Shown: one piece after another, positions 36,135-49,443 of the stretch
Position numbering within the stretch: the stretch's first letter is position 1
Layout: every line of letters starts with the position of its first letter
Assembly: GCF_947623445.1 (NCBI RefSeq)
Contig: NC_135248.1
Location: forward strand, 4,030,977 to 4,094,976
Direction of reading: 5' to 3'
Length of the DNA: 64,000 nt
Source of the DNA: Clavelina lepadiformis
Lineage: Eukaryota > Chordata > Ascidiacea > Aplousobranchia > Clavelinidae
Position numbers and translations under genes: made by a program
Notes under the pieces: generated by a model
The model's input: only the letters and a program-made list of their open reading frames with translations
Databases searched by the model: none
What the model was told of the DNA's origin: nothing

Positions 36135-39100
36135 TCAAACTTTGTTACTGAGTGCAAGATATGGAACTGGAGGCAAGATTTTTTCAACCTTATACATGGG
36201 AAAACTACCGTAATGCCCGGCTCTGTTTGTTCCGAACCCTTTGTACGCGGGAGATTCGACAAAAGGTTGAAGAACAATTCTTTCTCCGGCGTTAAATGAA
36301 AGCTCCCCTTCCTGGCCGAAATGAGCTTCGGTTGAGCGGTAGTATAAAGGGATTCCAAGTCGGAAAGACATTTGCTGATCGACAGAGCGTGTCTTGAAAG
36401 TAGCATCATCGACAGAATGCATGAGCTGCACCACAAGACGTCCGATCTGTAAAAGAAAAGACACCAGCAAATCTATTAAAATAAAAATCTGTTCGCGTCT
36501 AAAAGCACATTCAATGCATTTTCTTCAAAGATCTTTCATACACAGCCAGTCGATCACCACAACCAATTGACAAACTCTCACATTAGAACTGTATGTCCCG
36601 ATAAAATAATCACTTCTTGATAAAATCATTAAGTCACAAACTAGTGAAACAAGTTCTTCTTCAGTTTCCCGCCCTTTAACGGTTTGTGTCATATCTTTCA
36701 GAGGCTTTTTATCTTCGGCAAGGTACAGAAATGTGAAGTTTGGGTATCTACAGTAAAAGAAGTTCAATTGGCTTACATCGTTAGCCGAAGACCAAAACTA
36801 CTGTACTGTGAGAAAATTTATGGCTTTGGGTCAAATAAATGAAAACAAAATTGTGACGTAATAATCCCCTATTATATAGAACTGGATCCTTATACGGTCT
36901 TGTAACTCTTTACTTCAACCCATTGTTGCGATTTACTTGCTATGGGCTTCCGGTATTACACTTGCCAGATCGTCGCTTGCAACATAGACCCTTTCACCCT
37001 CAACGCTGCCCACATGGCGGTCATACCAATCAATGACATGTTTCTGGAATAGTTGGTTTTCGAAGAATTATAGCGTGCGAGAAACATGTTCTTGAAGACT
37101 AAGAAGTGGATGTGTCGAAAAGCAATAATACATCAAAACAAAAAAGCAATATTTATATATGGTTTAATTAGCAGGAAATAAACTAATAATTAGAAATAAG
37201 CTAACCATATATACTTCAATTTCACATTTTCTTGCCTCTTCGACAAGTTTGTCTGTTCTTCGAACGTGGACACTACAATGGATGTTATTCATAATATATA
37301 ACATTTCTCACATGTATAAAGAATTTGAATAAAGCTTTGTAAAAGCTTTGAATAAAGTTTCATATTCAGCTGATCCCGCGTCTAAACTAACTACGGCAAT
37401 GTCTTCATATTTCAGCTGCGATTCTACGATGCACAAATTGTAGGATAAATAAGCCTACCTAAAAATATGTTTCCTTCATCCTGACAGAGGCCCAGGAATA
37501 AAGGAACAGATCAGTTTAAAATACACGACAAGGAGGACGGATGGTTAGATATTGGAAAACATAGAAAAAAATATACGTTTAATATTGGTTTTAGGCCTAG
37601 GTCTACCACCTAACAATTCCACCACCTTCATTGATATATCTTCACTGGAACAAGTTTTACTTAGAGGAAGAAAAACTTTCTCAATTCCCTTGTAGTGCAC
37701 ATTCTTATTATTCACCAGCCTTACACGATTGGTGCCCAACGCAACTAACAAGCAATTGCCGATGTGGTGGAACTGACATCCCAAACCGCAACGAGGAAAC
37801 TTGCAAATCAACTTTTTAGCCGTTTTACAATCGCTTGGATTCTATCCAAACAAAAAGCAGCTCATTTGTCTGTTTTAAATTATATCTGCGTGAAGTAAGT
37901 AGATTGTACTACTAAGTACTGTAGTTTTGAATAAATTGATACAAACCTAAAACCGTTTATACAAATTTAAAAAAAGTCAACATGAATTCATAGAAAGTCA
38001 TACATTTTAAATTTAAATATATTCACACAAAATAAAAAAAATTAATTGAATTTAAATATTTTTGTACAAACAAATTATTTGACACGAAAGCACACTTCTT
38101 TTGTAAACCTTGTAAGAATTTTTTGAATTTATGTGAGTTTATTTTACTTCGTATGAACTTTCAAATTTAATTGCATTTGTTTGGACTTATTCAAAGTTAT
38201 TGCTTTTGTTAATAATATTGTTAATATTATTAATTTATTTTGAATAATGATTTTTACAACTATAAGCTCTTTACCAAGTAACAGACTTAAACTGCGAATA
38301 GCTAACTAAACAAGTCCCTTGGCTCTCGTTGAGTAGTCGGTACTTTTAAAGTATCGTCGGCGCTGGTACTTGGCAAAAATTATACTGACGGTTCCGGTAT
38401 TCGGTACTATTTCGAAAAAGCGGTTGGGTACTTTGTCTTTGTCGGTACTCTCTAACGGCATTTTTTGTACAGCTGATCCCGTTGCAAGTGTAGTTTTTCT
38501 GCTGGGCTATTACGGCCACGATAAACGCTACTGAAGTTCGCAAATTATGTGAACTCACTCTTTGCGTCTTTGTTAGATACTGTTTTAGTAAAATGAAAAA
38601 CAATAACAAACGCAAAAATTAATTAAATTAAATTAAAGTTTTAATTAATACTTTTGATTTTATGATGACTTTTTGTTTGGATTAATACGACTTTTAAAAA
38701 CCATATTCTTCTCAAAATCTTGAAATAATCACTTTAGTATCGGAACCGAATAAAATGTCTCGATAAAATATTTCGATACAGATATTTGGTACCGACATCG
38801 GTAGTAAAAATGTACCCCGGTACAGTAATTCCTTTTCAATCAATAACTTAAAGTAGCCAACTAATTGATAATTAGCTTTACATTTTGAATTGGTCACCAG
38901 GAAACTGCTGTAATCAACTGCAAACCGGTTTACATAATTCTTTGTGCTGTAGCCTATAGCATCATCATAAATTTACCTGCAATTTTTGAATCCTTTTTTG
39001 AACTAGATCTCCAAGAATCGTCAGGTTATCATGGTATTGGCTATAAATGGCATCAACAAGAGCTTGGATTTTTCGCGTGAGATCTCTATATAATAATCCA

Positions 39101-39872
39101 CAAATGCCATTGCGGATTTGAACATGAAAAACTGAACTAAAAAAACATTGCTTCAACGATCGTTACTTGAATGGAAGATAGTTTCTAGAATAATCTTCTT
39201 CGAGGGCAGATTTTGTTGTCAAGTCTAAATCTTTGCTGAAATATTTCCTCGCAAACTCTTTCACTTGCAATGCTTCTGAATAAGCTCCCACAATTAAACT
39301 TCTTGCCCCTTGAAAGGTGAATTGATCTGACAAAAGAACAGAACGTTTGGCAAAAATTCATCTCATGTAATTTGTAAAGACTATAAATCCGATTGAGACG
39401 AATGTGATACGATGTAGCAAGTGTTCTATTCAACAACAGTAATTTGACATAGCGTTATAGTTATAGGCTTATTCAACTGAAGCTGTTATTGGCCAGTCTA
39501 TTCAGTGGGTTAACCATCATGTAAGCTGGTTGGTGGAATAAGAGCAACTCGATGAGAATATTACCTTTATTTTGTCTTTCACTGAATGTTGCCTTAACGG
39601 GCCTGCCATAAAAAAAACAAGACATGCAGAGTGATCTTAGAATATAGAATGTTAAAATATATTTATAGAATGTTCCAAGAAGCGCATATTCTTGGTAGAT
39701 ACAGTGCAATACAAATAACAAACCTCGTTTTTGAGTTATTTGTAGAAGTTGGAAAGACTAAAATTCTTCTTACTGATGTAGGCCTATTGTATTGTTTAAC
39801 GTAGTTGTATATGAACATGATATTCACACACAATGAAACCACCAACAACAATTTCGGGATTGTTTTCATCAC
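36135..39872 (-). CDS. FUT8-like: FUT8-like chimeric gene C, exon 7 lost
   Basis: Exons on the minus strand are 39872-39724, 39602-39565, 39326-39167, 39085-38977, 37841-37607, a fused exon 37423-37312, 37272-37206, 37043-36937, 36747-36582 and 36446-36135. Exons 1-6 are close to gene A. The last four exons are clearly more diverged (LSFNAGERIVLQPFVES against A's LSFSAGEKIFLQPLLAG). Between them only about 75 bp of exon 6 remains. It runs into foreign sequence that could be the tail of another gene's exon 7, then GTGAGA, a 39-nt stretch ending TAG, and exon 8. With that tiny intron the frame stays open for 484 codons; without it, a TGA follows at once. HVRRTDKL, VASDDL and IGTYSSN are kept, but the WWIGQIMRYLFRP segment of the fold is absent. 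So it may be expressed but inactive, or be a recent pseudogene. Confidence 0.7.
38334..38825. repeat. GGTACC-rich long inverted-repeat element in intron 4 of gene C
   Basis: The left arm (GTCGGTACTTTTAAAGTATC...) and the right arm (...GATATTTGGTACCGACATC) are rich in GGTACC/GGTAC motifs. They match as diverged inverted repeats of about 100 bp, like a non-autonomous DNA transposon. Ends and target duplication are not sharp. A second copy is at 55352-55843. Confidence 0.5.
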
Positions 39873-42539
39873 AGCTTCAGTTCGATTTTAACAAATGCCC
39901 TTCTAAGCCAAAAAATTAGGGCTATATAAAAGAAGAACTTGTCGACAGTCGCTGACACATCTTGTAAATTTAGGCGTTTACATTATGTTTTTGGGTAACT
40001 GCACTTTTATAAATTGTTTATTTGTGATTGGAAAACAACTGACATTCAGGTAAAACTAAATAAATTAGCTGATAAAGTATCGTTATTTTCCAGATAAAGC
40101 TGAACTTACTTCAACCGCGTCATTACATCATGGAATTCTCGTGGCTACAAAGCTAGTGGGCTTGGAAAAATGCAGATATAGACAGAGAAGCTAAACTAGA
40201 AAAAGTGTAAGGCCGCACAAATGAAATATTTATCTAAATTAATTAGACGCTCTGAAACCTACCAAAAAATTCACTTTCTTGAATTCTACCTGATGATTAG
40301 ACATAAAAGGCGTCAACTTTGAAACAAAAAATTTAAAATACGGACTCGTACCGTACATGGAAAGCCACGGTACATTAGTAAAGGACGTCCAGCAATTTTA
40401 TCAAAACACTTAAACTCATCAATAAACATACAAGCCTACCTGCTTACGACAGGCCTTACTTAAAATTAAAACAAGTCATTTATTTTATTTATCCTGGCTA
40501 TCTGTCGCACTGATCATTGATTTGTAACGGAGTCATTATTCGCTTTCTTTGGTTTCATTGAAATCTTACACCGCTGCGAAACATCGCGAAGATCCTATCA
40601 AAACATGTTGGTGTTGTAACCGAATAGGGTAAGTGCGTTCACAAATATGTGGAAGCTCAAAACTCTGTAGCTCTGCTCAGGCTATGCAACGGTATCCACC
40701 AATAAAGTTAAAAAGATATATAACCATCAAGTTAGTTTTTTAAAGAAAGCCTACTGTTCAAATCGATGAGAAAATGTCTAATGAAGTTATTTGCGCTCCA
40801 AGTTAGGACTGAATTTGCAGGCTTCGGACTTTGAACCGGGGGCCTTTGGTTTGTTGTTTGCTGAGGTTTTTTCGGCGCCACGGTGAGCTACACAACCACC
40901 AGGTAGATATTTACCTTTTGACCTTACTAGTGGGCATGACTCTTAAAATACTTTTATAAGAATGTGGGTAAGTTTCTACTTTATTGACTTCTGTCGCACG
41001 CTACGACATTGGGAGTTTTGTCGGTTTACGTCAGCGCTGGGGCAGGGATTCGAAACGGAAACTTGTACAAACTGGGGTGGGAATTTATCGTAACTATTAT
41101 TGGGCTTTGTGTTAAAAAATCGTTGTGCTTTATAGTTAGAAGCAAAAAGAATCAAACATGAAAGCAATGGGGGGTTTAAATTGGGACTTCTGAACTGCAG
41201 AAAATCAATTAAATGGAGGCTCCATTACACATATGTGTGACCAGTCATTAAAAACATAGCTTTGTAATTCTGGAAAACCTTCGCAAAACGACTTTTTTTA
41301 AACACTTAACAAGTCATTGCATCGACTACGTCTGTAAAGTTGTTACGAATCCGCAAACAATGGAAATAGAATTCTTGATTTACCATCCTACATTGCTAAG
41401 TTGATTGAACATTTTATGACATGCAAATTCGACTCATTGAAATTTGACAAAATAACCAACTGCATATAGACTCGAAGAAGTGAGCGTATATCTACTGATC
41501 ATCAGGATTAACAGCAACAGTATGTTTAGTGCACCCGGTACACTTTCCAAATAAATTCATTATAGTAAAACAGTATAGGCGTCTGTAATTAGAAGCCGCT
41601 TTCAAAAAATGCATTTAGAAAAGAATAGAAGCGGCGGATTGTGTTCGAATAAATGTCTATTTCCATAAACAAAACAAAACAAACAAACAAAATCTTAAAG
41701 CTGTTTTCATTCCTACCTGTATAATCATTTGATTTTTCCGTTAAACAGTCAAATCTTCATTCGTTCTTTTAATTTAGCGCTCTTTTAATTTAGCAATTCA
41801 GCTTTAGCCTTTTATATGAAGAGAATGGCTGATCACATTCTATATGACGATTCAGATTCAACAACGTTGTGATAAGTTATCATTAAGGTTATTTAAACCG
41901 GATCCTGATTTTTATTGGAATTTAAATAACACAGTTCTAGTTTTCTGTAATAGACGCTAATGATCTAAAATGGTTTACCGTATTTTAGTTTCAACTCAAT
42001 TACTACACATACTGCGCAACTTACAATCAAAAGCAGCTTATATTAATTTTTGGCACTAAATTACGTACATTTTAAACTAGGGCGGCTTACAACCAAGTAA
42101 AAACAGTACTTAAAAACGGTTGCATTAACCGAATCCCACTGTACTAAAACTATTTACCATAAACACCCTATAATTAGTTGTAGTTGCAAATGGCGTGAGA
42201 ATTGTTTCCAGCAATATTAACCCTTAAAAACACAACAGAAGTCTCATTATATAACCATTTGTGTTTTGTTTCTTCGAGCAAAGTGTTGTGATTTTCGCAA
42301 AACATTTGTGTTGTGTTTTCATAATCATTTCTCTTAATTAATCACAATACTCTACAAAAGCGTTTGCTTTTTCATCATACGCACCTGTTTCATAGGTTGC
42401 GCAGACGCCAATATGTTTAAGCATAAGAGTACATGGGATTGGAAAGGTAAAGAACCACTGCTGTAGAGAATTGCAAGAATGCCAAGATAAAACATACGTT
42501 CCGTGTAGGCGCTATCACTGTTCGTGTGGGTTCCATAGT
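39873..42539. other. intergenic between genes C and D
   Basis: Nearly identical to 56900-59562. No gene, RNA gene or clear transposon end seen. Confidence 0.5.
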
Positions 42540-42694
42540 GATTGCACCCACGAGGAATTATACCCGCAAGTAATTGCACACGTTCGGGCATTGGGTCTGC
42601 AAGAAACAAGTACCTCGGCTCCCTAGCACTAAAACCGCTTTTGATTCCGTGTGGGTGCAATCTCGTATTGGTTTAATCTAGTGTGGATGCAATT
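42540..42694. repeat. short version of the GTGGGTGCAATCT repeat block
   Basis: Same unit and same position relative to the type 2 gene as 25397-25593, but with about three fewer units. Confidence 0.6.
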
Positions 42695-42751
42695 ACGTGG
42701 CCAACGTTAGAGTGAATGTCATTTACACAAAAAGAAACCAAAACACGCTCT

Positions 42752-45339
42752 TTAGAATGTGTCATTTAACGCTAGATATTGCGCAGTTGTGAATATTTTT
42801 TCAACCTTGTGCATGGGGAAGCTGCCGTGACTGCCAGCTTCGTTTCTACCTATCCCTTTGTACAAGGGACATTCTTTCATGGCGTTAAGGACAATCATCT
42901 CTCCAGCCGAGAAAAAAAGATCCTCCTTTTCACCAGAAAAATTTTCAATTGCCCGATACGTTAAGGGAAGTCCCGCGTAATAAAACATTCGATAATCAAT
43001 GGAGCGTGACCTAAAAGTAGCATCACCTGACGAATGCATGAGCTGCGTAACAAGACGGCCGATCTGTAACCGAAAAAGAAAAGACTGATAAACCAAATGG
43101 ACTTTCAAACAAACATTCTCGTAAAACCTCACGAACTCATTTGCTAACAACTTATAAAGGGTTAAAAAAGGTATTCCACAAAGTTTTGTGAAAGACAAAC
43201 GCAGCAAATTAGGCTGCCAAGAACTTACATTAGAACTGTATGTTCCGACGAAATAGTCACTTTGTGATAAAATCATTAAGTCACAAACTAATGAAATAAG
43301 TTCGGCCTCTTCTTCGCGATCTTGAACGATTTGTGTCATACTTTTTAAAGGCTTGTCTTCATGGGCAGCATGATACAAAAATTCGTAATCAGGGTACCTA
43401 TTACAATTTAGACTTGTTGGTCAAACGTGTAAAGTGCTGAAGCAAAGCACAATGACGACATTAGGCCAATTATTTGTGTGGGCCTATTTACTTGCTACGA
43501 GCATCCGGTATTACATTCGCCAGATCGTCGCTCGCAACATACACTTTTCTCGTGTAACTGCGAGGGTGTTCTTCGTCTCGTTCGTACCAGTTGACAACGT
43601 GTTGCTGCAATAATTTGTTTTCAAATAGTTACAGCAGCCAACAAAAACATTTGGCTTCAAGTCATTAGCAAACAAAAATGATTAACTCTTTGTCAAAACC
43701 AAAAAGCAAGTTGTATTCACAGTAATCAAAAAAGGAAAAAAGGACTTCACTAACCATATATTCCTCAATGTTAAAATATCTCGCCTCGCAATGTAGTTTG
43801 TCTGTTCTTCGAACGTGAATACTGCAGGGAAGACATTACAGCATCAAAGTTAATAAAAAATTTTCCTCAAATTGGCTGCTGGTTAAATGTTATGTTTAAT
43901 GGTGACGAAACATCATATATCGTAGAAAGTAAAACGAAAAAGTACTTGGTTTACAGTTGAGACATATTTGAAAGTACGCTACCTGACGTAAGGACGAGTA
44001 AGATTTAGTTTTCTTTTAATTTGCTGCACTTTGTCCGTGACCCAAGGCTTAGGTCTAAAAATGTAGCGCATTATTTGTCCAATCCACCACGAATTGGGGT
44101 CGTCGTGAAGAACTTTGATTTTTTCTTAATAATACCAAAACAAACAAACAAACCCAAAAACAAAGTCAACTGATGCATTTTGATGTCTAATTAATATAGC
44201 ACAATAAAAATATACTTGTGACGCCACCAACAAAAGCTTTTTGAAACAGCTCTATTAAAAATTGAAAGCAATTTACCTTCCAAATTATGTGGAATCGCAA
44301 ACGCTTTAAAACGAGTGTGAGGATACCTCTTGTGGTAGCTTAAGCTAACCACAGGAATGTTGTGATAATTTGTCAGCAATTCTAAATGTCAAAAATTGTT
44401 TTAAGTGTTTCAAAAACTAAGTCACATGTTTATATCTAAACGCAAATAATTAGATAAATGAAACTGGACCGAGTTAATTTAATCGAATTTCGACCTTTGA
44501 TTGTTTTACTGTTAAAGCAGTTAACATGTAGCACCTTAGCATACGTATATCAGGTTAAACTAAATTTTATTAGGCTTCATATTGCCAATTCGTTGCTTCA
44601 GACTGTTTAAATATAAATAAGAAAACAATCATCTTAGTTTGCAGATTACGCAAAATGGTCGTTTATTTGGGCATCATACCTCCATTCCATTCCACAGCGT
44701 GCTTGGGCAATTCTTCCATTGAACAAGCATCAGTTAACGGAAAAAAAACTTTTTCAAATCCTTTGTAGTGTACACTTTTATATTTCACCAACATTAAACG
44801 ATTTGTGCCCAGCGCAACTAGCAAGCATTTGCCGATGTAGTGAAGCTGACATCCGAAACCACAATGGGGAAACTTGCAAATTAACTTTTTAGCCGTTTTA
44901 CAGTCGCTTGGATTCTACCCAAACAAAAGTCCGCGCTTTAGCTTGACTTAAGCATTAGGCTACTGTTTGTCCGGTATGGCATTATAAGGTCACCTGCAAT
45001 TTGCGAATCCTTTCTTGAACTTGATCTCCAAGAATTGTCAAGTCATTGCGAGATTCACGATGGATGTCATCAACGAGAAACTTAAGTTTTCGTACGATGT
45101 CGCTACATATGGTTAAACTATTATTAAAAGGTATTTTTGTGAAAAGGTTTTGAGACAAAGTACTTCAATACTTTCTAATTACCTGAATGGAAGATAATTT
45201 TTAGAATAATCTTTTTGCAAGGCAGATTTTGTCGTCAAATTCAAATCTTTACGAAAATATTTCCTCACAAACTCTCTTACTTGTAGTGCCTCCGAATAAG
45301 CTCCTCTAATTAAGTTTCTTTTTCGAAGTAAACATTGAT
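42752..45339 (-). CDS. FUT8-like: FUT8-like fucosyltransferase, type 2, gene D (exons 3-11)
   Basis: Exons on the minus strand are 45339-45183, 45102-44994, 44914-44680, 44381-44277, 44124-43983, 43821-43755, 43604-43492, 43397-43229 and 43063-42752. All borders are GT-AG and I saw no stop. It is about 95% similar to gene B and nearly identical to gene F. It retains SIHVRRTDKL, VASDDLANVIPD and the SH3-like terminal exon. The frame 45179-45460 shows exon 3 read back through its acceptor; the TTTCTTTCTTCAG before DQCLL is the real border. A phase-compatible first exon lies at 46523-46676. Confidence 0.8.
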
Positions 45340-46522
45340 CTGAAGAAAGAAATATTTTTGATCGGCTAACAAGGAATAAAATAATGCAAAGATAAAATCC
45401 TACAATACAATAGGTAATAAACAGTCGCACGACCTGCGAAATTGGGGGACATCGTGACAAATCAAGGGATTACGAAGGATTTACAACATGAATTCTGAAC
45501 GTTATTTTTCCCATGTATCCGCTGGATTTTTTATAGAAATATCCCTACGCTATGAGTGGCAAAGTGAAAGAAACAAAACGTAGGTACGCATTAGACCTAC
45601 ATGTAAAACGGCTCCGGTGTATACTAAAATGTTGGCAATGCAACTAATGCAGCAAATGCAGCTAACAATAATTGTGTCATTTTTGTAGCTTAACTACATT
45701 AGGTGCATTAATTATTATTAACTACATTATTTACAACAGCTTTGAAATTTTGGTATACTTGAAACATTTTTTAACTTACAACATTCTGGTAGGCCTACTT
45801 ACTAGCTACATTGTAGTATCAGTCCATTAGTTATATTAGCTGAAGAAGTTGTACGAAATACATTTTGGTAATGAGTACGTAGATTACCGTTAGGCTTATA
45901 GGCCTACATCAGCAGCTACATTAGTCAAGTATTAGCTATAAATGTTAGCATTTAGTATATTAGCTAAATTGTGGTCTTTTCAAAAGTCCAAATGGAAATT
46001 CTGAAACTTAACACACATTTTTTTCTTAAATATCTGGGCGCTATCGACCGAGTTTAACACTTTTAAGAAGAATTCAAACCGCTAGAAGTGGTGGTACCAA
46101 CGTTTAAGTACTTGGCTTCTAGAGTACAAGAAGATGGTGATGTGGTTGTAGAAGGTAGAAGGGTTATCGTTAGACGGAAGAAAGGAATAATTTTTCCTCA
46201 GGAATAACGCGGAAGGATAAAATTACAAATAAGGAGTTCAAGAAGAAGTTACATGTTGTGAGTTTACAGTGGAAGTTGAGGAAACTCTATACGACTGAGA
46301 AGAAAGCGCCACGTTTCCAGAAAACATGTAAACTTTGTTTCATTTTAAACCACATTTTTGACTCTTTAGGTAAATTTAACTTTGTCAGGCCTAAATCAGG
46401 TAGAAAAAGTAAATGTCCGTTTGGACTTAAACGTTCGGGTTCGGGCCAAACCATCGGCCCGGTTTCCTCTCTGATTTGCGCGTCTTAACAGTAGATATTA
46501 TATTTGCATAAAGCACCTTTAC

Positions 46523-46676
46523 GTTGTTCTTTGTTGATTTTCATTGGCGAAGGTGCTTGCAATTTTATGCCCCGATCCTGGCTTTTGGAGAGACTTGCTT
46601 GTGGACTATTCAAAATAGACAGATTTAAATACATGAATACATACAATAAAACAACCCAATACTGATATTTATGCAA
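46523..46676 (-). CDS. possible first coding exon of gene D
   Basis: The hydrophobic YWVVLLYVFMYLNLSIL segment is followed by a polar stem ending MKINKEQ at a GTAAAG donor. Joining to exon 3 at 45339 is in phase. No upstream in-frame ATG was found, so a short upstream exon or the internal ATG at 46634 must serve. Confidence 0.4.
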
Positions 46677-49218
46677 TGTGCAATTAGGACAACAAACCTT
46701 TTCTCAGAACAATATGGAAACATCACGAAGTTGTAAAAAAATGTGACATTCAAACCGAATGAAAGCGCCAGAAAAAGTTTAAGTACATTTGTTTCCATTT
46801 TTCAGAATTAGTTCAAGGTGGATCTACTGCCACATTTTGGTTGAATATTTCTAACAGAAAGCAAAGCAATTTGTTAAAAGCTTAGAAACATGGTAAGAGT
46901 ATTAGCCTTTTTCCGACGTTCAAATCTGCCAGCTCAATTAAAAACGTTCAATTTCAAACTTGTAAATTTAACTGCTGCCTTACAATGGTTTTAAACCTCC
47001 TAAAAACATATGAAACTGCGATAAAAATGGTTAGACACCGATATGGGTCGTAGTATGGTAATAACAAAAGTCTACCAACAGAATGCCCTTCCATAACGGG
47101 TCAGCTTAATTCTAGAAATTATTTATAAAGTTACTGTTGCTGAAATTATAAGTTGATGCTTGACTCGAGTTCACCTTTGCACCGATTGAACGTAATTTGA
47201 ATCAGGTCTTGTGATAGTGGCGGCCACGCATTGAGCGCCATCCAAAAGCAAAATACAGGTTACAACATACCCAGCACTCTGACATTGCACTCATTCTTAC
47301 CACTTTGACGGCCCCACTCAGAGTAGTCCAACTTTATTCAATAAAAACGCCGTTGTTTTGTTTGTAGTTAAAACCGGTCTACAATATTAATAAAACCACA
47401 ATTCACCACTGGACTTAATTGCTGGTCACAATAAAATACTTGCGAAAAATTTCAACAAACACAAACCATAAAACCCTTCCAAATAGCTGGATCCTCACTT
47501 CGAGCCTGCATGTCGTGGCCGGAAGTATTGCAAACGCGACACGGGTGATTTATTTTAGGCCACCAATTGGAGTTGCAGTCAAAGGCAATGAGGCGTAAAG
47601 CGTCAAGCAGCAATCGTTTGTGACAGAATCAAACAAAAGTAGCTTAGGTCACAAAATATTATTTTGCCATACATCCTCTACATCAATGTAGTTTCCTTCA
47701 GCTGTCACTATGCTGGTTTAAGAAAAGCAAAATAACACACATTACATCTAAAATAAACATTAAAAAGCGTGATTTTATACCATCTCATCTTTAAGTAAGA
47801 TGCAACAACTATAAGTACAACGCAAATCGCAAGTTTTCAAAATGAATAGTCAAAATCTAGATAAGACGAGTTTGCCGCCTTGTCCTACATGATCTAAAGT
47901 TCTAACTAAACCAAACATAAACTCCACCTGAAACTAATTAAATTATTTATCTTACGTATACCCAACACCCAGGGGTCGACAGTCGGTACTAAAAAGGTAC
48001 CGGTACTTGGCAAAAAATGTACCAACGGAATCGGTATTCAGTACTGTTTCAATAAAGTAGTTCGGTACTTTATCGGTAGTTTGTGTAACGTGAATCCTGC
48101 TGTATGTGAAATTTTTGTCTCTGTAGTGGCCACGACACAGCTTAAGCCAGGTCAAGACATAGTTGACCTCATTCCTTGCGACTTTCGGGATGCGTCAAAC
48201 ACCAAAAAATGCAATAAAATCTTTGATCAACTTTTTTCAATTCAAATCAAACTTTTTAAAAGAGATGTAAAATTGACATTACAATTTTTGGCCTAAAAAA
48301 CCTAATTTTACCTACTTTCATGCCAATTGTAAGCCTAAATCTGCAGGCAACGAGGAACATTGAAGCACGCCAACGGCAAGGATAATTTCCAGATTGGAAA
48401 ACAACACCAACCATGCTGTCTTCTGATTGGCCTAAACATTTTTTTAAAGCCCTACGTAGGACGTCCAAAAAAATCATGGAGATCTTAGTTGAGCTCGTAC
48501 CAGCCCGTAACCTATGTACGTCATCATAAAACAAAGAAAGAAACTGATTTGTGAAGGCAGAAGAACTTCATCGGTTACTGTTGGCTACGATCAAAGCGTA
48601 TACCCACGGTATACGTATTCTTGTAAAATTCACAAAGGAATTTTACAAGATCATAAACTTACAAAACTTACTTGCGTTTACTTTTTGTAATGAAAAAAAC
48701 AATAAATAAACAGTAAAACAGAAAAATTCCGCCTATATATGCGTGACGTATTAAGGCTATGTACTATTTTTTTGAACTTGATGTATTTAAAAACAATTCA
48801 CAAAAAGGGCGTTAACTTATGACGAACACTCACAGTATTACTCTTTAAAAATCTCCTCGCGACTCAACACTCAAAACCGAACTGCCATTACATAGCTAAA
48901 TGTATGTATCAGGAACACGGCAAGAATTCAACAATTAGTAGGGGAGCGAGGAGAGGGAAGCTGGCGACGTAATTAAAAGGCGCGAGTAACAAATGTAATC
49001 AAACAAAACTTCTTCACAATGCTACATGTAAGGAACGCAAAACATCAGCAACATTGTAAAACAAAGGTACAGAAAAATACAAACCACAAAACGTGAAAAC
49101 AAGTTAAACTTAATATATAACAAAGAATCACATAACAAAACGGTAAATTACAACGAGACCATTTAAAAGTGCTTAAACATCTAAATATTTCGTGGCGTGT
49201 TGTCAAATTTGTTAGACA
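46677..49218. other. intergenic between gene D unit and Gypsy-2
   Basis: From about 47090 on, nearly identical to 31650-35470 apart from the transposon there. It includes a GGTACC-rich stretch at 47967-48090. The open frames 48081-48296 (+) and 48256-48534 (-) have no recognisable domain. Confidence 0.5.
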
Positions 49219-49443
49219 TGTTACCGGCCTTTTCTTATGCTGGTTCGAATAGACCTGCAGTTAAACTGTAGAATTGTATTTGATAAAATAAAGGGTAAAA
49301 ACAGGCACGTCTGCTCACAGCTCAGGCAACGGTAAACTGACACGTTCGCCAACTAGCAAGGCGCAATTACAAACATCAGCGCCTCCGGCCGAAGGCAGAA
49401 ACGCAAGGCACAAACACGTCAAACGAGCACAAAACACGTAACA
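49219..49443 (-). repeat. 3' LTR of Gypsy-2
   Basis: 225 bp, same as 52271-52495 by eye, with TGTTAC...GTAACA ends. The small open frame at 49315-49521 is LTR sequence, not a gene. Confidence 0.95.

Noticed and set aside
39185..39436. 83-codon minus-strand ORF conserved in genes C and E
   Set aside because: It overlaps exon 3 of the FUT8-like gene in another frame and runs into the intron; a shadow of the real exon.
46202..46420. Plus-strand frame KLRKLYTTEKK...KTCKLCFILNHI with an upstream acceptor-like TTTTTCCTCAG
   Set aside because: The frame has a TAG in the first array copy and its 3' end shifts between copies. No domain is recognised and it overlaps the region upstream of the type 2 genes; more likely chance.
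48256..48534. 92-codon minus-strand ORF
   Set aside because: No domain or splice context, and the near-identical first-copy region (34510-34790) does not keep the full frame; treated as chance.
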